From the NCBI GenBank assembly GCA_021160955.1, contig JAGHBM010000013.1:1-15442 (forward strand): a stretch of DNA of 15,442 bases. The letters run 5' to 3'. Source of the DNA: Candidatus Aenigmatarchaeota archaeon. Lineage in GTDB: Archaea > Aenigmatarchaeota > Aenigmatarchaeia > PWEA01 > JAGHBM01. The translations under genes were made by a program, and so were the position numbers. Under the pieces are notes generated by a model. It did no database searches. It was not told the origin of the DNA and worked only from the letters and a program-made list of their open reading frames with translations. Shown here one piece after another: positions 1-7,720 of the stretch (position 1 is the first letter of the stretch; the number at the start of each line of letters is the position of its first letter).

Positions 1-1275
1 GGACTGGCATTTGGCAAATATATTGGTAGAAAGAAAGTCGTTCTCGGTATGGATGCGAGGACATCGTCACCATCACTTAAGAAGTCACTGGTGAAAGGAC
101 TGACACTCACCGGAAATAAAATCGTTGATATCGGATTGTGTACAACACCAATGACTGACTTCGGTACGTGGACATTGAAGGCAAACTATGGAACGATGAT
201 AACCGCCTCACACAACCCATCTAGTTACAACGGGATAAAATTCGTTAAGAACGTTAATGGGAACGTACTTCAAATTGGAATGAACGAAGGACTGAAAGAC
301 ATTAAAAAAATATTCTCAGAGATAAACAACACAACTTCCAATGGAAAGAAAAAAGGTAAGACTAACAGGAGAATCCTCAAATTGTATGTGAGTTACCTGT
401 TGAAAAAGCTTGAAAAAAGATCGGGACTTAGGATCGTCATAGACTATGGAAACGGTGTGGGAAGCATTCCGACAATCCCATTCTTCAAGAGTACTAAATT
501 CGAGACGACGCATCTATTTTCTGATCCAGATCCAAAATTCTCAAATCATCTTCCGAACCCAAGTGAAGAAAAAAACTTCCGTTATTTAAAAAAGGAAGTT
601 AAAAAGCAAGGGGCAGATTTAGGAATACTCTTCGATGGAGATGCTGACAGAGCAATCCCCGTTGATGAAAAGGGAAAGGTCGTTTGGGGTGACATCCTAT
701 TTGGCATACTTGCCGTTGAAGAACTGAAAAAACTGGGTGGTGGAAAAATATATTACGATCTGAGGGTAACCAAGACGCTTCCAGAAGAAATAAAAAAATT
801 CGGCGGAACTCCGATAAAGATGAGGGTCGGTAATCCTTACTACAAGGAAAAACTTTCAAGAGAAGGAATCATGGCAGGTGAAGTCTCAGGACACATCATG
901 TACAGGGAAAACCACTGCATAGACGACGGCTTATTCGCAATGATAAAACTGATCAACATTCTAACAAAAACGAAGGTTGGACTATCAGAGTTATCGGTTC
1001 CCTTCAGAAAATATTATAGAAGCGGTGAAAAGAACTTCGCCGTATCGAAAAGGAAAGAAGTCATCTCCAAGATAGAAAAATTCTATTCAAAGTTGGGTGG
1101 AAAGATATCAAAATTAGATGGAATAACCGTAGAGTTTGAAGATTGGTGGTTCAATTTGAGACCATCAAATACCGAAAATTTCTTGAGGTTGATCGTCGAG
1201 TCAGTGGACAAAAAGACCATGAAGAAGAAATTGAAAGAAGTTGAAAGGCTGATAAAGAAGTATTCACACGAATGA
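1..1275 (+). CDS. Phosphohexomutase (phosphoglucomutase/phosphomannomutase family), 5' end cut by window
   Basis: This alpha-D-phosphohexomutase interconverts hexose-6-phosphate and hexose-1-phosphate in the cytosol, and here probably supplies glucose-1-P for NDP-glucose and glycogen synthesis. The reading frame is open from base 1 (it begins GLAFGKYIGRKK), so the start lies upstream; 424 residues are visible and about 20-40 are probably missing. An internal ATG at 49 is not the true start, because conserved family sequence precedes it. All four family landmarks are present. These are the phosphoserine loop TASHNP (Ser codon 208-210), the metal loop DGDADR (634-651), the sugar-binding GEVSGH (877-894), and the phosphate-binding RPSNTE (from 1159). 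The GEVSGH loop fits a PGM/PMM enzyme better than phosphoglucosamine mutase, but the exact sugar cannot be read from sequence. It lies 36-39 bases upstream of the debranching-type glucosidase and on the same strand, which supports a role in glycogen metabolism. Confidence 0.93.
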   Translation, partial: GLAFGKYIGRKKVVLGMDARTSSPSLKKSLVKGLTLTGNKIVDIGLCTTPMTDFGTWTLKANYGTMITASHNPSSYNGIKFVKNVNGNVLQIGMNEGLKDIKKIFSEINNTTSNGKKKGKTNRRILKLYVSYLLKKLEKRSGLRIVIDYGNGVGSIPTIPFFKSTKFETTHLFSDPDPKFSNHLPNPSEEKNFRYLKKEVKKQGADLGILFDGDADRAIPVDEKGKVVWGDILFGILAVEELKKLGGGKIYYDLRVTKTLPEEIKKFGGTPIKMRVGNPYYKEKLSREGIMAGEVSGHIMYRENHCIDDGLFAMIKLINILTKTKVGLSELSVPFRKYYRSGEKNFAVSKRKEVISKIEKFYSKLGGKISKLDGITVEFEDWWFNLRPSNTENFLRLIVESVDKKTMKKKLKEVERLIKKYSHE

Positions 1276-1280
1276 AAACA

Positions 1281-1290
1281 ATTTTTATTA
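1281..1290 (+). promoter_or_regulatory. TATA-like box upstream of glucosidase gene
   Basis: ATTTTTATTA is centred about 25-30 bases before the candidate starts GTG 1312 and ATG 1315, the usual archaeal box A distance for a leaderless transcript. It lies in the short gap after the mutase stop codon. The glucosidase-GT3 pair may therefore be transcribed separately as well as by read-through from the mutase. No BRE was judged. The call rests on position and base composition only. Confidence 0.4.
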
Positions 1291-1314
1291 AGAAAAATCC
1301 AATTTAAAATTGTG

Positions 1315-2502
1315 ATGTCTATGGATCCCATCATAAAAGATTGTTTTGAAGAGGCCAAATCGGTTTTGAAAAACAACGAGATAAAAATTGGGCTGAAGGC
1401 TGGTTCTCGATATCCTGATATGTGGTTCAGGGATGCACTGATATCTTCCATTGGAATGGTCTACTCCGGTGACGAACATCTAACCGAGCTCGCAAAAAAA
1501 ATTCTTGACACGAGCGAAATGTATCAGAAATGGAACGGACAGATACCGAACAAAGTTTCCGAAGATGGTGAGAGAATATGCTTTGGGGAAAGTGGGAGTC
1601 TCGACCCAACGATTTGGTACATAATAGCAGTTACCAACTACTACAAGGTCACTGAAGACATCGTATTCCTAAAGAAAAAGTTTGAAAGTGTTAAAAAGGC
1701 ATTAAATTGGATTCTCTACATGGACCTTAACAACGACTTCTTGATAGAGGCCACTGAAGGAGAAGATTGGAACGATTGGCTGATAAGATCGGGAAGGATA
1801 CTCTATGATAACGTGTTATTTTTCAAATCTTTGAAGTCGTTCGATGAAATGACAGAAATTTTAGGTGTTAAAAATGATAGGAAGGGCATTGAAAACGTGG
1901 TGAGAAATCACATAGATCTCTTCTTCTGGCCCAAGAAAGAAAATGAAGAGGAGATGAAAAAGAAATTTAGTTTTAGCTATATCAACAAAGATATTGAAAT
2001 AGCGATGAAAGATGGTACCAAGCCATACTACATAGCAGAGGTTGGATTCAGAAAGTACGATCCAAGATGTGACGTGTATGCAAACACATTGTCAATTTTG
2101 TTCGGCGTGGCAAACGAACCGAAAACCAAGTCCATATTGAATTATTTCCAAAGGGAAAAAGTTTTCGAACCGTACCCTGTAAGAATCCTCGTCCCTCCAG
2201 TCGATGAAAATGATCCATTCAGGACATTCTACTTCAGGGAAACTGACTTTCCATACACTCAGAAACCGGGTTACGGTCAAAACGGAGGAGTCTGGCCATA
2301 TGTAGGTGGATTCTATGTTCTGATGCTCAAAAAACTTGGACTCGAATCCAACGATATCTTAAAAAAACTCGCAGAAGTGAACATCAAAACCAACTTCAAC
2401 GAATGGCTCGACTGGCATGGAACGCCACACGGATCTGAGAATCAATCATGGAACGCTGCCACGTACATCCTTGCTTATGCTGGGAGAAAGGTGAAGTTAT
2501 GA
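1315..2502 (+). CDS. Amylo-alpha-1,6-glucosidase-like (alpha/alpha)6-barrel glycosidase (probable glycogen debranching)
   Basis: The protein (395 aa) resembles the glucosidase domain of glycogen debranching enzymes and related GH63/GH133-like (alpha/alpha)6-barrel hydrolases. It would hydrolyse alpha-glucosidic branch or terminal linkages in the cytosol. Visible markers are YPDMWFRDAL near residues 33-42, with a conserved acidic residue D40, then EGEDWNDWL near 148-156, GGVWPYVGGFY, and the C-terminal FNEWLDWHGTP followed by QSWNAATYILAY, a typical barrel-closing motif. Acid/base roles for D40 and D151 are inference. There is no signal peptide and no separate transferase or starch-binding domain, so this is the catalytic module alone, much shorter than two-domain archaeal debranching enzymes. 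Possible starts are GTG 1312, ATG 1315 and ATG 1321; 1315 fits the TATA spacing. Its TGA stop overlaps the GT3 start as ATGA. Exact linkage specificity is uncertain. Confidence 0.72.
   Translation: MSMDPIIKDCFEEAKSVLKNNEIKIGLKAGSRYPDMWFRDALISSIGMVYSGDEHLTELAKKILDTSEMYQKWNGQIPNKVSEDGERICFGESGSLDPTIWYIIAVTNYYKVTEDIVFLKKKFESVKKALNWILYMDLNNDFLIEATEGEDWNDWLIRSGRILYDNVLFFKSLKSFDEMTEILGVKNDRKGIENVVRNHIDLFFWPKKENEEEMKKKFSFSYINKDIEIAMKDGTKPYYIAEVGFRKYDPRCDVYANTLSILFGVANEPKTKSILNYFQREKVFEPYPVRILVPPVDENDPFRTFYFRETDFPYTQKPGYGQNGGVWPYVGGFYVLMLKKLGLESNDILKKLAEVNIKTNFNEWLDWHGTPHGSENQSWNAATYILAYAGRKVKL
2490..2494 (+). promoter_or_regulatory. Shine-Dalgarno GGTGA deciding the GT3 start
   Basis: GGTGA ends 4 bases before ATG 2499, inside the end of the upstream glucosidase gene. 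It supports starting the glycogen synthase at 2499 rather than at the in-frame ATG 2448, whose extra residues have no family similarity. It also implies translational coupling through the ATGA overlap. Confidence 0.7.
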
Positions 2503-4277
2503 GCCTTATATTTGAAGTCTCGTTTGAATGTGGGAATAAAGTTGGTGGTATATGGAAAGTGATTACCTCTAAGTCCAAAGAGATGAAAAAGAGATTCGGC
2601 AACGAATACTTCACAGTCGGATTTTTCAATCCAAAAAATTATGTAAACGAATTCTCTGACAAGAATCCTCCTGCATGGTTGAAAAAAATCTTTGACGAGT
2701 TGAGAAAGGAAAAGATAATATGTTACTATGGAGAATGGACTGAAGCAAATGATGTACAACTGATATTGGTTGATTCAAAGGAGTTTGAGAATGACAACGT
2801 AAACGACATAAAGAAGGAACTCTGGGAAAAATACAAGATAGACTCACTCAACACAGGGAATGATTTCAATACACCAATTGCATGGTCATACGCGGTGGGG
2901 AAACTTCTTGAAAAGATAAGCAGAAAAAAAGATGTAGTTGCTCATTTTCATGAATGGTTGTCTGGAGCTGGATTATTGTATCTCAAGATGAACAATGTAC
3001 CTGTTCCAACTGTCTTCACAACCCATGCGACATCGTTTGGTAGGGCAAAAACGTTGTTCTTACCAAAAGAAGAGGTCAAGGAGAGAGTACCTTTAGAAGA
3101 AGTCTACAAGTATGGAGTAGCCGCCAAGCATCTAACTGAAGTGGCGTGTGCAAACAATGCAGACGTATTCACCACCGTCAGTGAAGTTATGAAAAATGAA
3201 GTAATCTACGTACTTGGAAAAAAACCGGATATAATAACCGTCAATGCCCTTGATTTTTCCAACATACCGAGCATCGATGAAATTCAACAGTTAAATTACA
3301 AGCTGAGGAAGAAAGCAGATGAGTTCATAAGGGCATACTTCTCCCCATATTATCCAATAGACTTGAAGAACTATCCAATAATATTCACTTCAGGAAGATA
3401 CGAGTTCTTCAACAAGGGATTCGACTTGTTCATAGACTCCATAGGAGAGTTAAATAAGAGACTCAAAGGCACGAAGAATCTCGTAGTGGTTTTCATATTT
3501 GTTCCGACTGGAATAATAGGACCAAAGGATGAAGTGGTAGACAACATAATGACTTACAGAAGGATAGGTGAGATCTTGGAGGAAGAATGGGAAAAAATAA
3601 AGAACAAAATAATCTCCGAGCTTCCACTCATAGATGCGATAGAGGCATCTGACATAGTTCCCAAAAAACCATTGGAAGAGATAAGAAAAAACATAGAACG
3701 GGCCAGGAGAAGAAGGGGACTCACACCACCACTATCGGCATTTGAACTGGCGTACAAAGAAGATGACGATATGATAATAAAGAGGTTGAAAGAAAATGGA
3801 CTTCTGAACAGGGAAAGTGATCGTGTAAAGGTCATATTCTATCCGTTGTACCTTAGCAAGATGGATGCATTGTTGGGAATGGATTATACGGAAGCTGTTA
3901 TAGCATCGAGCGTCGGTGTATTTTTGTCAAGATATGAACCATTCGGATATACTCCACTTGAGACTGCTGCGTATGCGACGATCTCAATAACATCGGACTA
4001 TTCTGGATTCGGGAGGTTCATACTGAAGAGTACTAAGAACCCGATGGGACTCTTCGTGGTTGATGCTGTTGAGAAATCCAATGAAGAAATAGTGAAACAA
4101 ACTGCAGATATTTTGGAAAAAATAACCAAGATGGATAAAGAGAAGAGAATTGAGATGGAAATAAGTGCCAGGAAGATGGCAGAGAAATGTTCTTGGGACA
4201 AGAACATAAACAACTACATAAAGGCATACAACCTTGCTACCAAGAGGCTTAAAAAATCTATTTCTCCAACTTCTTGA
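2499..4277 (+). CDS. Glycogen synthase, GT3 family (eukaryote-like)
   Basis: The enzyme (592 aa) transfers glucose from an NDP-glucose (UDP-glucose in characterised GT3 enzymes) to a growing alpha-1,4-glucan. The GT3 identity is clear from several motifs. The N-terminus has ECGNKVGGIW (Rossmann domain 1, the NKVGGI signature), followed by FHEWLSGAG, FTTHAT and DVFTTVS in the first half. The second half has SGRYEFFNKGFDLF, SDRVKVIFYP, and the donor-site block SRYEPFGYTPLET, in which E480 and E488 match the two conserved glutamates (E509/E517) of yeast Gsy2. SDYSGFGRF follows. The start at ATG 2499 is set by a GGTGA motif and by the family N-terminus. The C-terminus lacks the arginine-rich helix that binds glucose-6-P in yeast and animal enzymes, as in non-eukaryotic members, so allosteric control by G6P is not expected. 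The gene overlaps the upstream glucosidase by 4 bases and the convergent GH57 gene by 20 bases. Confidence 0.9.
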   Translation: MSLIFEVSFECGNKVGGIWKVITSKSKEMKKRFGNEYFTVGFFNPKNYVNEFSDKNPPAWLKKIFDELRKEKIICYYGEWTEANDVQLILVDSKEFENDNVNDIKKELWEKYKIDSLNTGNDFNTPIAWSYAVGKLLEKISRKKDVVAHFHEWLSGAGLLYLKMNNVPVPTVFTTHATSFGRAKTLFLPKEEVKERVPLEEVYKYGVAAKHLTEVACANNADVFTTVSEVMKNEVIYVLGKKPDIITVNALDFSNIPSIDEIQQLNYKLRKKADEFIRAYFSPYYPIDLKNYPIIFTSGRYEFFNKGFDLFIDSIGELNKRLKGTKNLVVVFIFVPTGIIGPKDEVVDNIMTYRRIGEILEEEWEKIKNKIISELPLIDAIEASDIVPKKPLEEIRKNIERARRRRGLTPPLSAFELAYKEDDDMIIKRLKENGLLNRESDRVKVIFYPLYLSKMDALLGMDYTEAVIASSVGVFLSRYEPFGYTPLETAAYATISITSDYSGFGRFILKSTKNPMGLFVVDAVEKSNEEIVKQTADILEKITKMDKEKRIEMEISARKMAEKCSWDKNINNYIKAYNLATKRLKKSISPTS

Positions 4278-5700
4278 TTCTATTGGAAAGCTTCTTCATC
4301 AAAGACTTTTTCGTTCTGGACTTCATTATATCTTTTGCGAGTTTTTCATCGCCTATTACATCTCTTATCCAGTTGGCGAAGTCGTTCTTTTCCTTGCTCA
4401 CATGGAATTTGAATGTCTCATCCGACATTTTCTCGAGCCCGAACAAAAGCTCCTTTAGATTTTTAAAAATTTGCCCATCTCTGCACCAAAAAACTTTATC
4501 ATCTGGAACGTTCTCAAGGTACTTACTCATTGAATCACCTCTTATTCTATTTTTTAAATCGTTTAATATATTCATAAAGCTTATGAACGCCTCGTACGGA
4601 GACTCATATGGATTGAAGTATTTGTGGATGTCTCCATCGGCAAACCACTTCGTACACATGTAATAAAAATGATCCGCCGTTTGAAGTTTTCTCCAATCAC
4701 TTATTATACTTTTGTCTTTTGTCTTTAGAACATCATTTTCCAAAGAATATAACTCCCTTGCGGCCGTCCTTTGCATTTCATTTCCTATCCATGCGCTCAG
4801 ATCTCTCTCTGTATCTGCCCATGAAATTAAGAAGGGCACGGAAATAGTTGCAACTGGTTTAAACTTCTTTATCACTTCGCTCGGCAGGACGAACTCGTTA
4901 TTTGGATTCTTGAGAATTTCCCTTGGTAAATGTTTCAAGAACTCGAATATCCCGGTTTCTTTCCACTGGTGTTCGCCAAAAGTCTCGTAATCCATGAATA
5001 TGTTAATGACATTTCCGGGAGTTGCATTTATCCACGAGGCATACTTATCGGCGGTCAGCGGATACTCATTCCAATAGGGCGTAGAAAACCTGAACGCTAT
5101 ATCGTCACTCAATCTGTAGTGCTTGAGCAGGAGTTTTATATTCGATCCACTGGCTTCGTAGACATAACACGGAGACCTCCACTCGAGAATTTTTTCAGTT
5201 CCTTCGGTCATGACAGCTTTGTACCCCATATCACTCACTACCTTTCCCATATCGTCGTTGTATATCAACTCAGTGTTCCTGAATATCTTTGGTTTTTGAC
5301 CAAACAACTCCTTCAATTTTTTCTCCTGGAGTTTAACCTGCCTTCTGAATTCGTCCTTTGAGAAAACCCATGCAAGAGAATGGTAGTACGTCTCACTTAC
5401 TAACTCAACGTTTCCCGTATCCACGAGGTCTTGAAAACTCTTTAGAACCTCTGGGGCGTACTTTTCAAGTTGCTCCAAGAGAACTCCTGTTATACTAAAA
5501 CTCACTTTGAAATCGTATTTCTTTATCAGTTCCAAGAGTATCTTGTTAGTCGGTATGTAGCTCTTCCTCGCAATCCTGTCCAAATAAAACTTGTTCTTTT
5601 CTTCGTCGAAATATCCCTTACCTGAACCTATATCGAATATTGAGAATTTTTTTATTCTGATGGGTTGATGAACATGCAAATAAAAGCAAACAGAGACCAT
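4258..5700 (-). CDS. GH57 alpha-amylase-like glycoside hydrolase with C-terminal helical domain
   Basis: This retaining alpha-glucan hydrolase (480 aa) has the five conserved GH57 regions in order. They are HVHQP (9-13), ETYYHS (103-108), FRNTELIY with the predicted nucleophile E144, MDYETFGEH with the predicted acid/base D237, and SWADTERDLSAW (293-304). These resemble the alpha-amylase subgroup (MJ1611-like) rather than branching enzymes. There is no signal peptide, so action on intracellular glycogen is likely. Residues about 400-480 form an extra domain containing FWCRDG, HVSKEKNDFANWIRDVIGDE and a Lys-rich tail. Similar domains are appended to other archaeal proteins, but the function is unknown to me. 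The start is taken at ATG 5700, preceded by GGTGGTGGG. An in-frame TTG at 5712 is the alternative. The gene's end overlaps the convergent GT3 gene by 20 bases. A 4-alpha-glucanotransferase activity cannot be excluded. Confidence 0.88.
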   Translation of the reverse strand: MVSVCFYLHVHQPIRIKKFSIFDIGSGKGYFDEEKNKFYLDRIARKSYIPTNKILLELIKKYDFKVSFSITGVLLEQLEKYAPEVLKSFQDLVDTGNVELVSETYYHSLAWVFSKDEFRRQVKLQEKKLKELFGQKPKIFRNTELIYNDDMGKVVSDMGYKAVMTEGTEKILEWRSPCYVYEASGSNIKLLLKHYRLSDDIAFRFSTPYWNEYPLTADKYASWINATPGNVINIFMDYETFGEHQWKETGIFEFLKHLPREILKNPNNEFVLPSEVIKKFKPVATISVPFLISWADTERDLSAWIGNEMQRTAARELYSLENDVLKTKDKSIISDWRKLQTADHFYYMCTKWFADGDIHKYFNPYESPYEAFISFMNILNDLKNRIRGDSMSKYLENVPDDKVFWCRDGQIFKNLKELLFGLEKMSDETFKFHVSKEKNDFANWIRDVIGDEKLAKDIMKSRTKKSLMKKLSNRIKKLEK

Positions 5701-5701
5701 T

Positions 5702-5710
5702 CCCACCACC
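5702..5710 (-). promoter_or_regulatory. Shine-Dalgarno-like GGTGGTGGG before GH57 start
   Basis: Read on the - strand, GGTGGTGGG lies one base from ATG 5700. Its 5' GGTGG portion is at workable distance. The alternative TTG 5712 lies just upstream of this motif and would consume it as coding sequence, so the motif favours 5700. Confidence 0.45.
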
Positions 5711-5734
5711 AATGATTATAGAATTCGTAAAATG

Positions 5735-5745
5735 AATATTTAAAA
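5735..5745 (-). promoter_or_regulatory. TATA-like box upstream of GH57 gene
   Basis: On the - strand TTTTAAATATT overlaps the stop codon of the upstream unknown gene (TAA 5740-5742). Transcription would begin near 5714, giving a leader of roughly 14 bases that carries the GGTGG motif. It could allow separate expression of the amylase. AT-richness makes it tentative. Confidence 0.4.
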
Positions 5746-6507
5746 GATGGTCTTCTTGATAATCTTGGATCCTCTGCTCTCTACAAATACTTCCATTATT
5801 CTCACAACATCTCTGCTGTCTTCGTTAAAAATGAATTTCTCAAGGGATTGTTTTTGTGGGAAAGATCTTTCTTTAACTGATTCCTTTACAAAGAAGTTGT
5901 ATCGACCTTTCAAATCAAACATATATCTCGTTGGGAACTTAGATATCAAGATGTCACTCAAGTCCATTAAAAGATCGTCATCAATTTTCTTTATGTTGTT
6001 CTCAAGTTTACAGGATTTGACGTACACCGTATTTCCGGCTTCAATTGTAAGTTGTTCTTTTGAACAAGATTCCTTGTAATCACCTATCTTCAAATCATAT
6101 CTACATATTCTCTTGTTTTCTGCATTTCCATTGTACAGGACATCTGGAAGATTTTTATCTGGCTCGTCGATTATGTCCAGCTTAAATTCAAACTTACGTT
6201 TACGATGAAGAATTACCTCTCCGTCTATGGAGACATGGGACTTATTTCCATCGTGTTCAGCTTTTTCATATACTCCAGAAATCTCTATGTCTATATCATG
6301 ATCACCTGTGTTTCCATGGTATTCCTCTTTGTATTCATCGTCTACTTCCACATCATCTCCGAGCCAAAGAAAATCGATGTATGGATAGCCAAATATTTCA
6401 GCAAAGTTTTTTTCTCCATAATTCTTTTCAAAAACAACACCAGAAGGAAGTTGCACATAGAAATGTCTATCATCATAATTTTCGTTAATAATTATTTCGT
6501 CGGGCAT
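5740..6507 (-). CDS. Hypothetical acidic protein in glycogen locus
   Basis: I do not recognise this 255-residue protein. No signal peptide or membrane segment is visible. It is rich in Asp/Glu, with acidic clusters such as GDDVEVDDEYKEEYHG (50-65) and IDIEIS, and alternating hydrophobic/charged stretches suggest a mainly beta structure. A His/Asp/Gly-rich segment spans about 64-95. Three cysteines (135, 148, 166) are spaced too widely for an obvious zinc finger. The C-terminal third has a short Lys/Arg-rich end (SRGSKIIKKTIF). It starts 25 bases after the GT4 stop and ends 39 bases before the GH57 start on the same strand, so it is probably co-transcribed with glycogen genes. A role in glucan binding or regulation is only a guess from context. 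It appears more AT-rich than its neighbours. Confidence 0.75.
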   Translation of the reverse strand: MPDEIIINENYDDRHFYVQLPSGVVFEKNYGEKNFAEIFGYPYIDFLWLGDDVEVDDEYKEEYHGNTGDHDIDIEISGVYEKAEHDGNKSHVSIDGEVILHRKRKFEFKLDIIDEPDKNLPDVLYNGNAENKRICRYDLKIGDYKESCSKEQLTIEAGNTVYVKSCKLENNIKKIDDDLLMDLSDILISKFPTRYMFDLKGRYNFFVKESVKERSFPQKQSLEKFIFNEDSRDVVRIMEVFVESRGSKIIKKTIF

Positions 6508-6530
6508 ATATCTTATTTAATTAGTAAAGG

Positions 6531-6538
6531 ATTTAAGC
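6531..6538 (-). promoter_or_regulatory. Weak TATA-like box before the unknown gene
   Basis: On the - strand CTTAAAT is centred about 27 bases from ATG 6507 and overlaps the GT4 stop codon. There is no Shine-Dalgarno motif before 6507, which would suit a leaderless transcript. The box is a poor match to consensus and read-through from GT4 is equally possible. Confidence 0.25.
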
Positions 6539-7678
6539 TTTTATCTTCTTGATTACTTCCTTGTAATATTCAATGCACTTATCGGCTTGTTTGTCCCAAC
6601 TGAAATTCTTAACTTCGGTGAACCCGTTCTCTTCCAACATTTTTTTCAGAGGACTATACTTCAAAACAGATAAGATTTTGTTTGCTATGTCATCGACATC
6701 CCAAAAATCTACCTTCAGACAATGTGAAAGAACTTCTGACACACCCGATTGCTTTGATATGATGACCGGAACCTTGTTAGACAGCGCCTCAAGGGCAGTT
6801 AGACCAAAAGGCTCTGAGACGGAAGGCATGACATAGACGTCTGCTATGCTGTAAAACTCGTTTACATCTGGGACTCTGCCCGTGAAAAATACCTTATCAG
6901 TTATTCCAAGCCTACATGCTTTTTCTATCATCTCACCGAGCATCTCACCTTCACCAACCATGAGAAAAGTCACGTCCGGATCCTTTTGGATTATTTTCTT
7001 AGCAGCCTTCAAGAAGTAGTCTGGTCCTTTTTGAAGCGTGAACCTCCCGAGGTACAGAACAACTTTACTCCTGAATTTTTTTCTTTTGACTTTTTTTGGA
7101 ACTTCTATGGCGTTGTATAGAACCTTTATCTTCTCCTCCGGAATTCCGTAGTACTCAACTATCCTTTTCTTCGTGAAGTTGCTGACCGCTATCACGAGGT
7201 CCGCCTTTTCCATACCTTCCTTCTCTATGTTGTAGACGTAAGGATTGGGATTGCCTCCCGATCTATCAATCTCCGTGGAGTGAACATGAAGAATCAGTGG
7301 AACATGTAAAACTTCTCTGGCGAGCAACCCTGCCTTGAAAGTCATCCAATCATGAGCATGAATTAGGTCTATTCCCTCGTCGATTAACCTCTTGGCTATT
7401 TTCTCGACCCCCAACGCAAAATTATCAACTTCTCTTGGCAAATTAAAGAAATTTAAGCTCATAGACGTGCCCGCATAAGGTGTTAAAGGGGAATTCACCG
7501 CTTCCACGTAGGTTGAGATTATTTTCAAGAAATTGTAGTCTTTACCGGGATCTCCAGGAAGGACAAAAAATATTTCCACTCCTTTTTTACTGAGAGCTTT
7601 CGATAACTCATAAGAAGCAATTCCAAGTCCTCCTATATGTTTTGGTGGAAATTCCCAGCCTAGCATTAAAACTCTCAT
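6533..7678 (-). CDS. GT4-family glycosyltransferase, archaeal glycogen synthase-like
   Basis: The protein (381 aa) has a GT-B fold. The N-terminus MRVLMLGWEFPP with HIGGLG is the acceptor-side glycine loop typical of GT4/GT5 glycogen synthases and related glucosyltransferases. AHDWMTFKAG (108-117) and HVHSTE follow. The C-terminal domain has YLGRFTLQKG, with donor phosphate-binding candidates R212 and K217, and MPSVSEPFGLTALEAL, holding the E-x7-E pair E289/E297. It would transfer glucose, or another sugar, from a nucleotide sugar. The length is shorter than bacterial GlgA (about 480) and fits GT4 members. ATG 7678 is preferred over ATG 7687 because family members begin at MRVLML and because a TATA box lies about 25 bases upstream, predicting a leaderless mRNA. 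It heads a - strand run with the unknown protein and GH57, and is divergent from the GalT-like gene. The presence of GT3 nearby makes the exact acceptor uncertain: it may prime or elongate glucan. Confidence 0.85.
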   Translation of the reverse strand: MRVLMLGWEFPPKHIGGLGIASYELSKALSKKGVEIFFVLPGDPGKDYNFLKIISTYVEAVNSPLTPYAGTSMSLNFFNLPREVDNFALGVEKIAKRLIDEGIDLIHAHDWMTFKAGLLAREVLHVPLILHVHSTEIDRSGGNPNPYVYNIEKEGMEKADLVIAVSNFTKKRIVEYYGIPEEKIKVLYNAIEVPKKVKRKKFRSKVVLYLGRFTLQKGPDYFLKAAKKIIQKDPDVTFLMVGEGEMLGEMIEKACRLGITDKVFFTGRVPDVNEFYSIADVYVMPSVSEPFGLTALEALSNKVPVIISKQSGVSEVLSHCLKVDFWDVDDIANKILSVLKYSPLKKMLEENGFTEVKNFSWDKQADKCIEYYKEVIKKIKA

Positions 7679-7698
7679 AAAATACATCTTATTCTTCG

Positions 7699-7708
7699 TT
7701 TTATAAAA
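7699..7708 (-). promoter_or_regulatory. TATA box for GT4 gene (palindromic TTTTATAAAA)
   Basis: TTTTATAAAA reads the same on both strands. Its centre is about 25 bases from ATG 7678, placing the predicted transcript start at or next to the start codon, which argues for leaderless translation from 7678 rather than 7687. It sits 3 bases from the oppositely oriented box for the GalT-like gene. Confidence 0.55.
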
Positions 7709-7711
7709 TGT

Positions 7712-7720
7712 TTTATATTA
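7712..7720 (+). promoter_or_regulatory. TATA box for GalT-like gene
   Basis: TTTATATTA is centred about 28 bases before ATG 7744, predicting a leaderless transcript. This decides against the earlier in-frame ATG 7708, which lies upstream of this box. The two divergent boxes share a promoter region of about 65 bases. Confidence 0.55.

Noticed and set aside
2448..2498. N-terminal extension of the GT3 synthase from ATG 2448
   Set aside because: The extra 17 residues overlap the conserved end of the glucosidase gene and have no family similarity; GGTGA at 2490-2494 points to ATG 2499.
3554..3835. Ser/Leu-rich antisense open frame of 93 codons within GT3
   Set aside because: Low-complexity composition typical of the reverse of a Glu/Lys-rich gene; no start signal and strong coding evidence on the other strand.
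4274..4990. Plus-strand open frames opposite GH57
   Set aside because: Shadows of the GH57 gene; all five GH57 motifs are on the minus strand and these frames have no recognisable domains.
6205..6552. Plus-strand hydrophobic frame of 115 codons resembling a membrane protein
   Set aside because: Reverse complement of an Asp/Glu-rich gene produces Ile/Phe/Ser-rich peptides; no promoter or ribosome site, though the opposing gene is itself unrecognised, so a small doubt remains.
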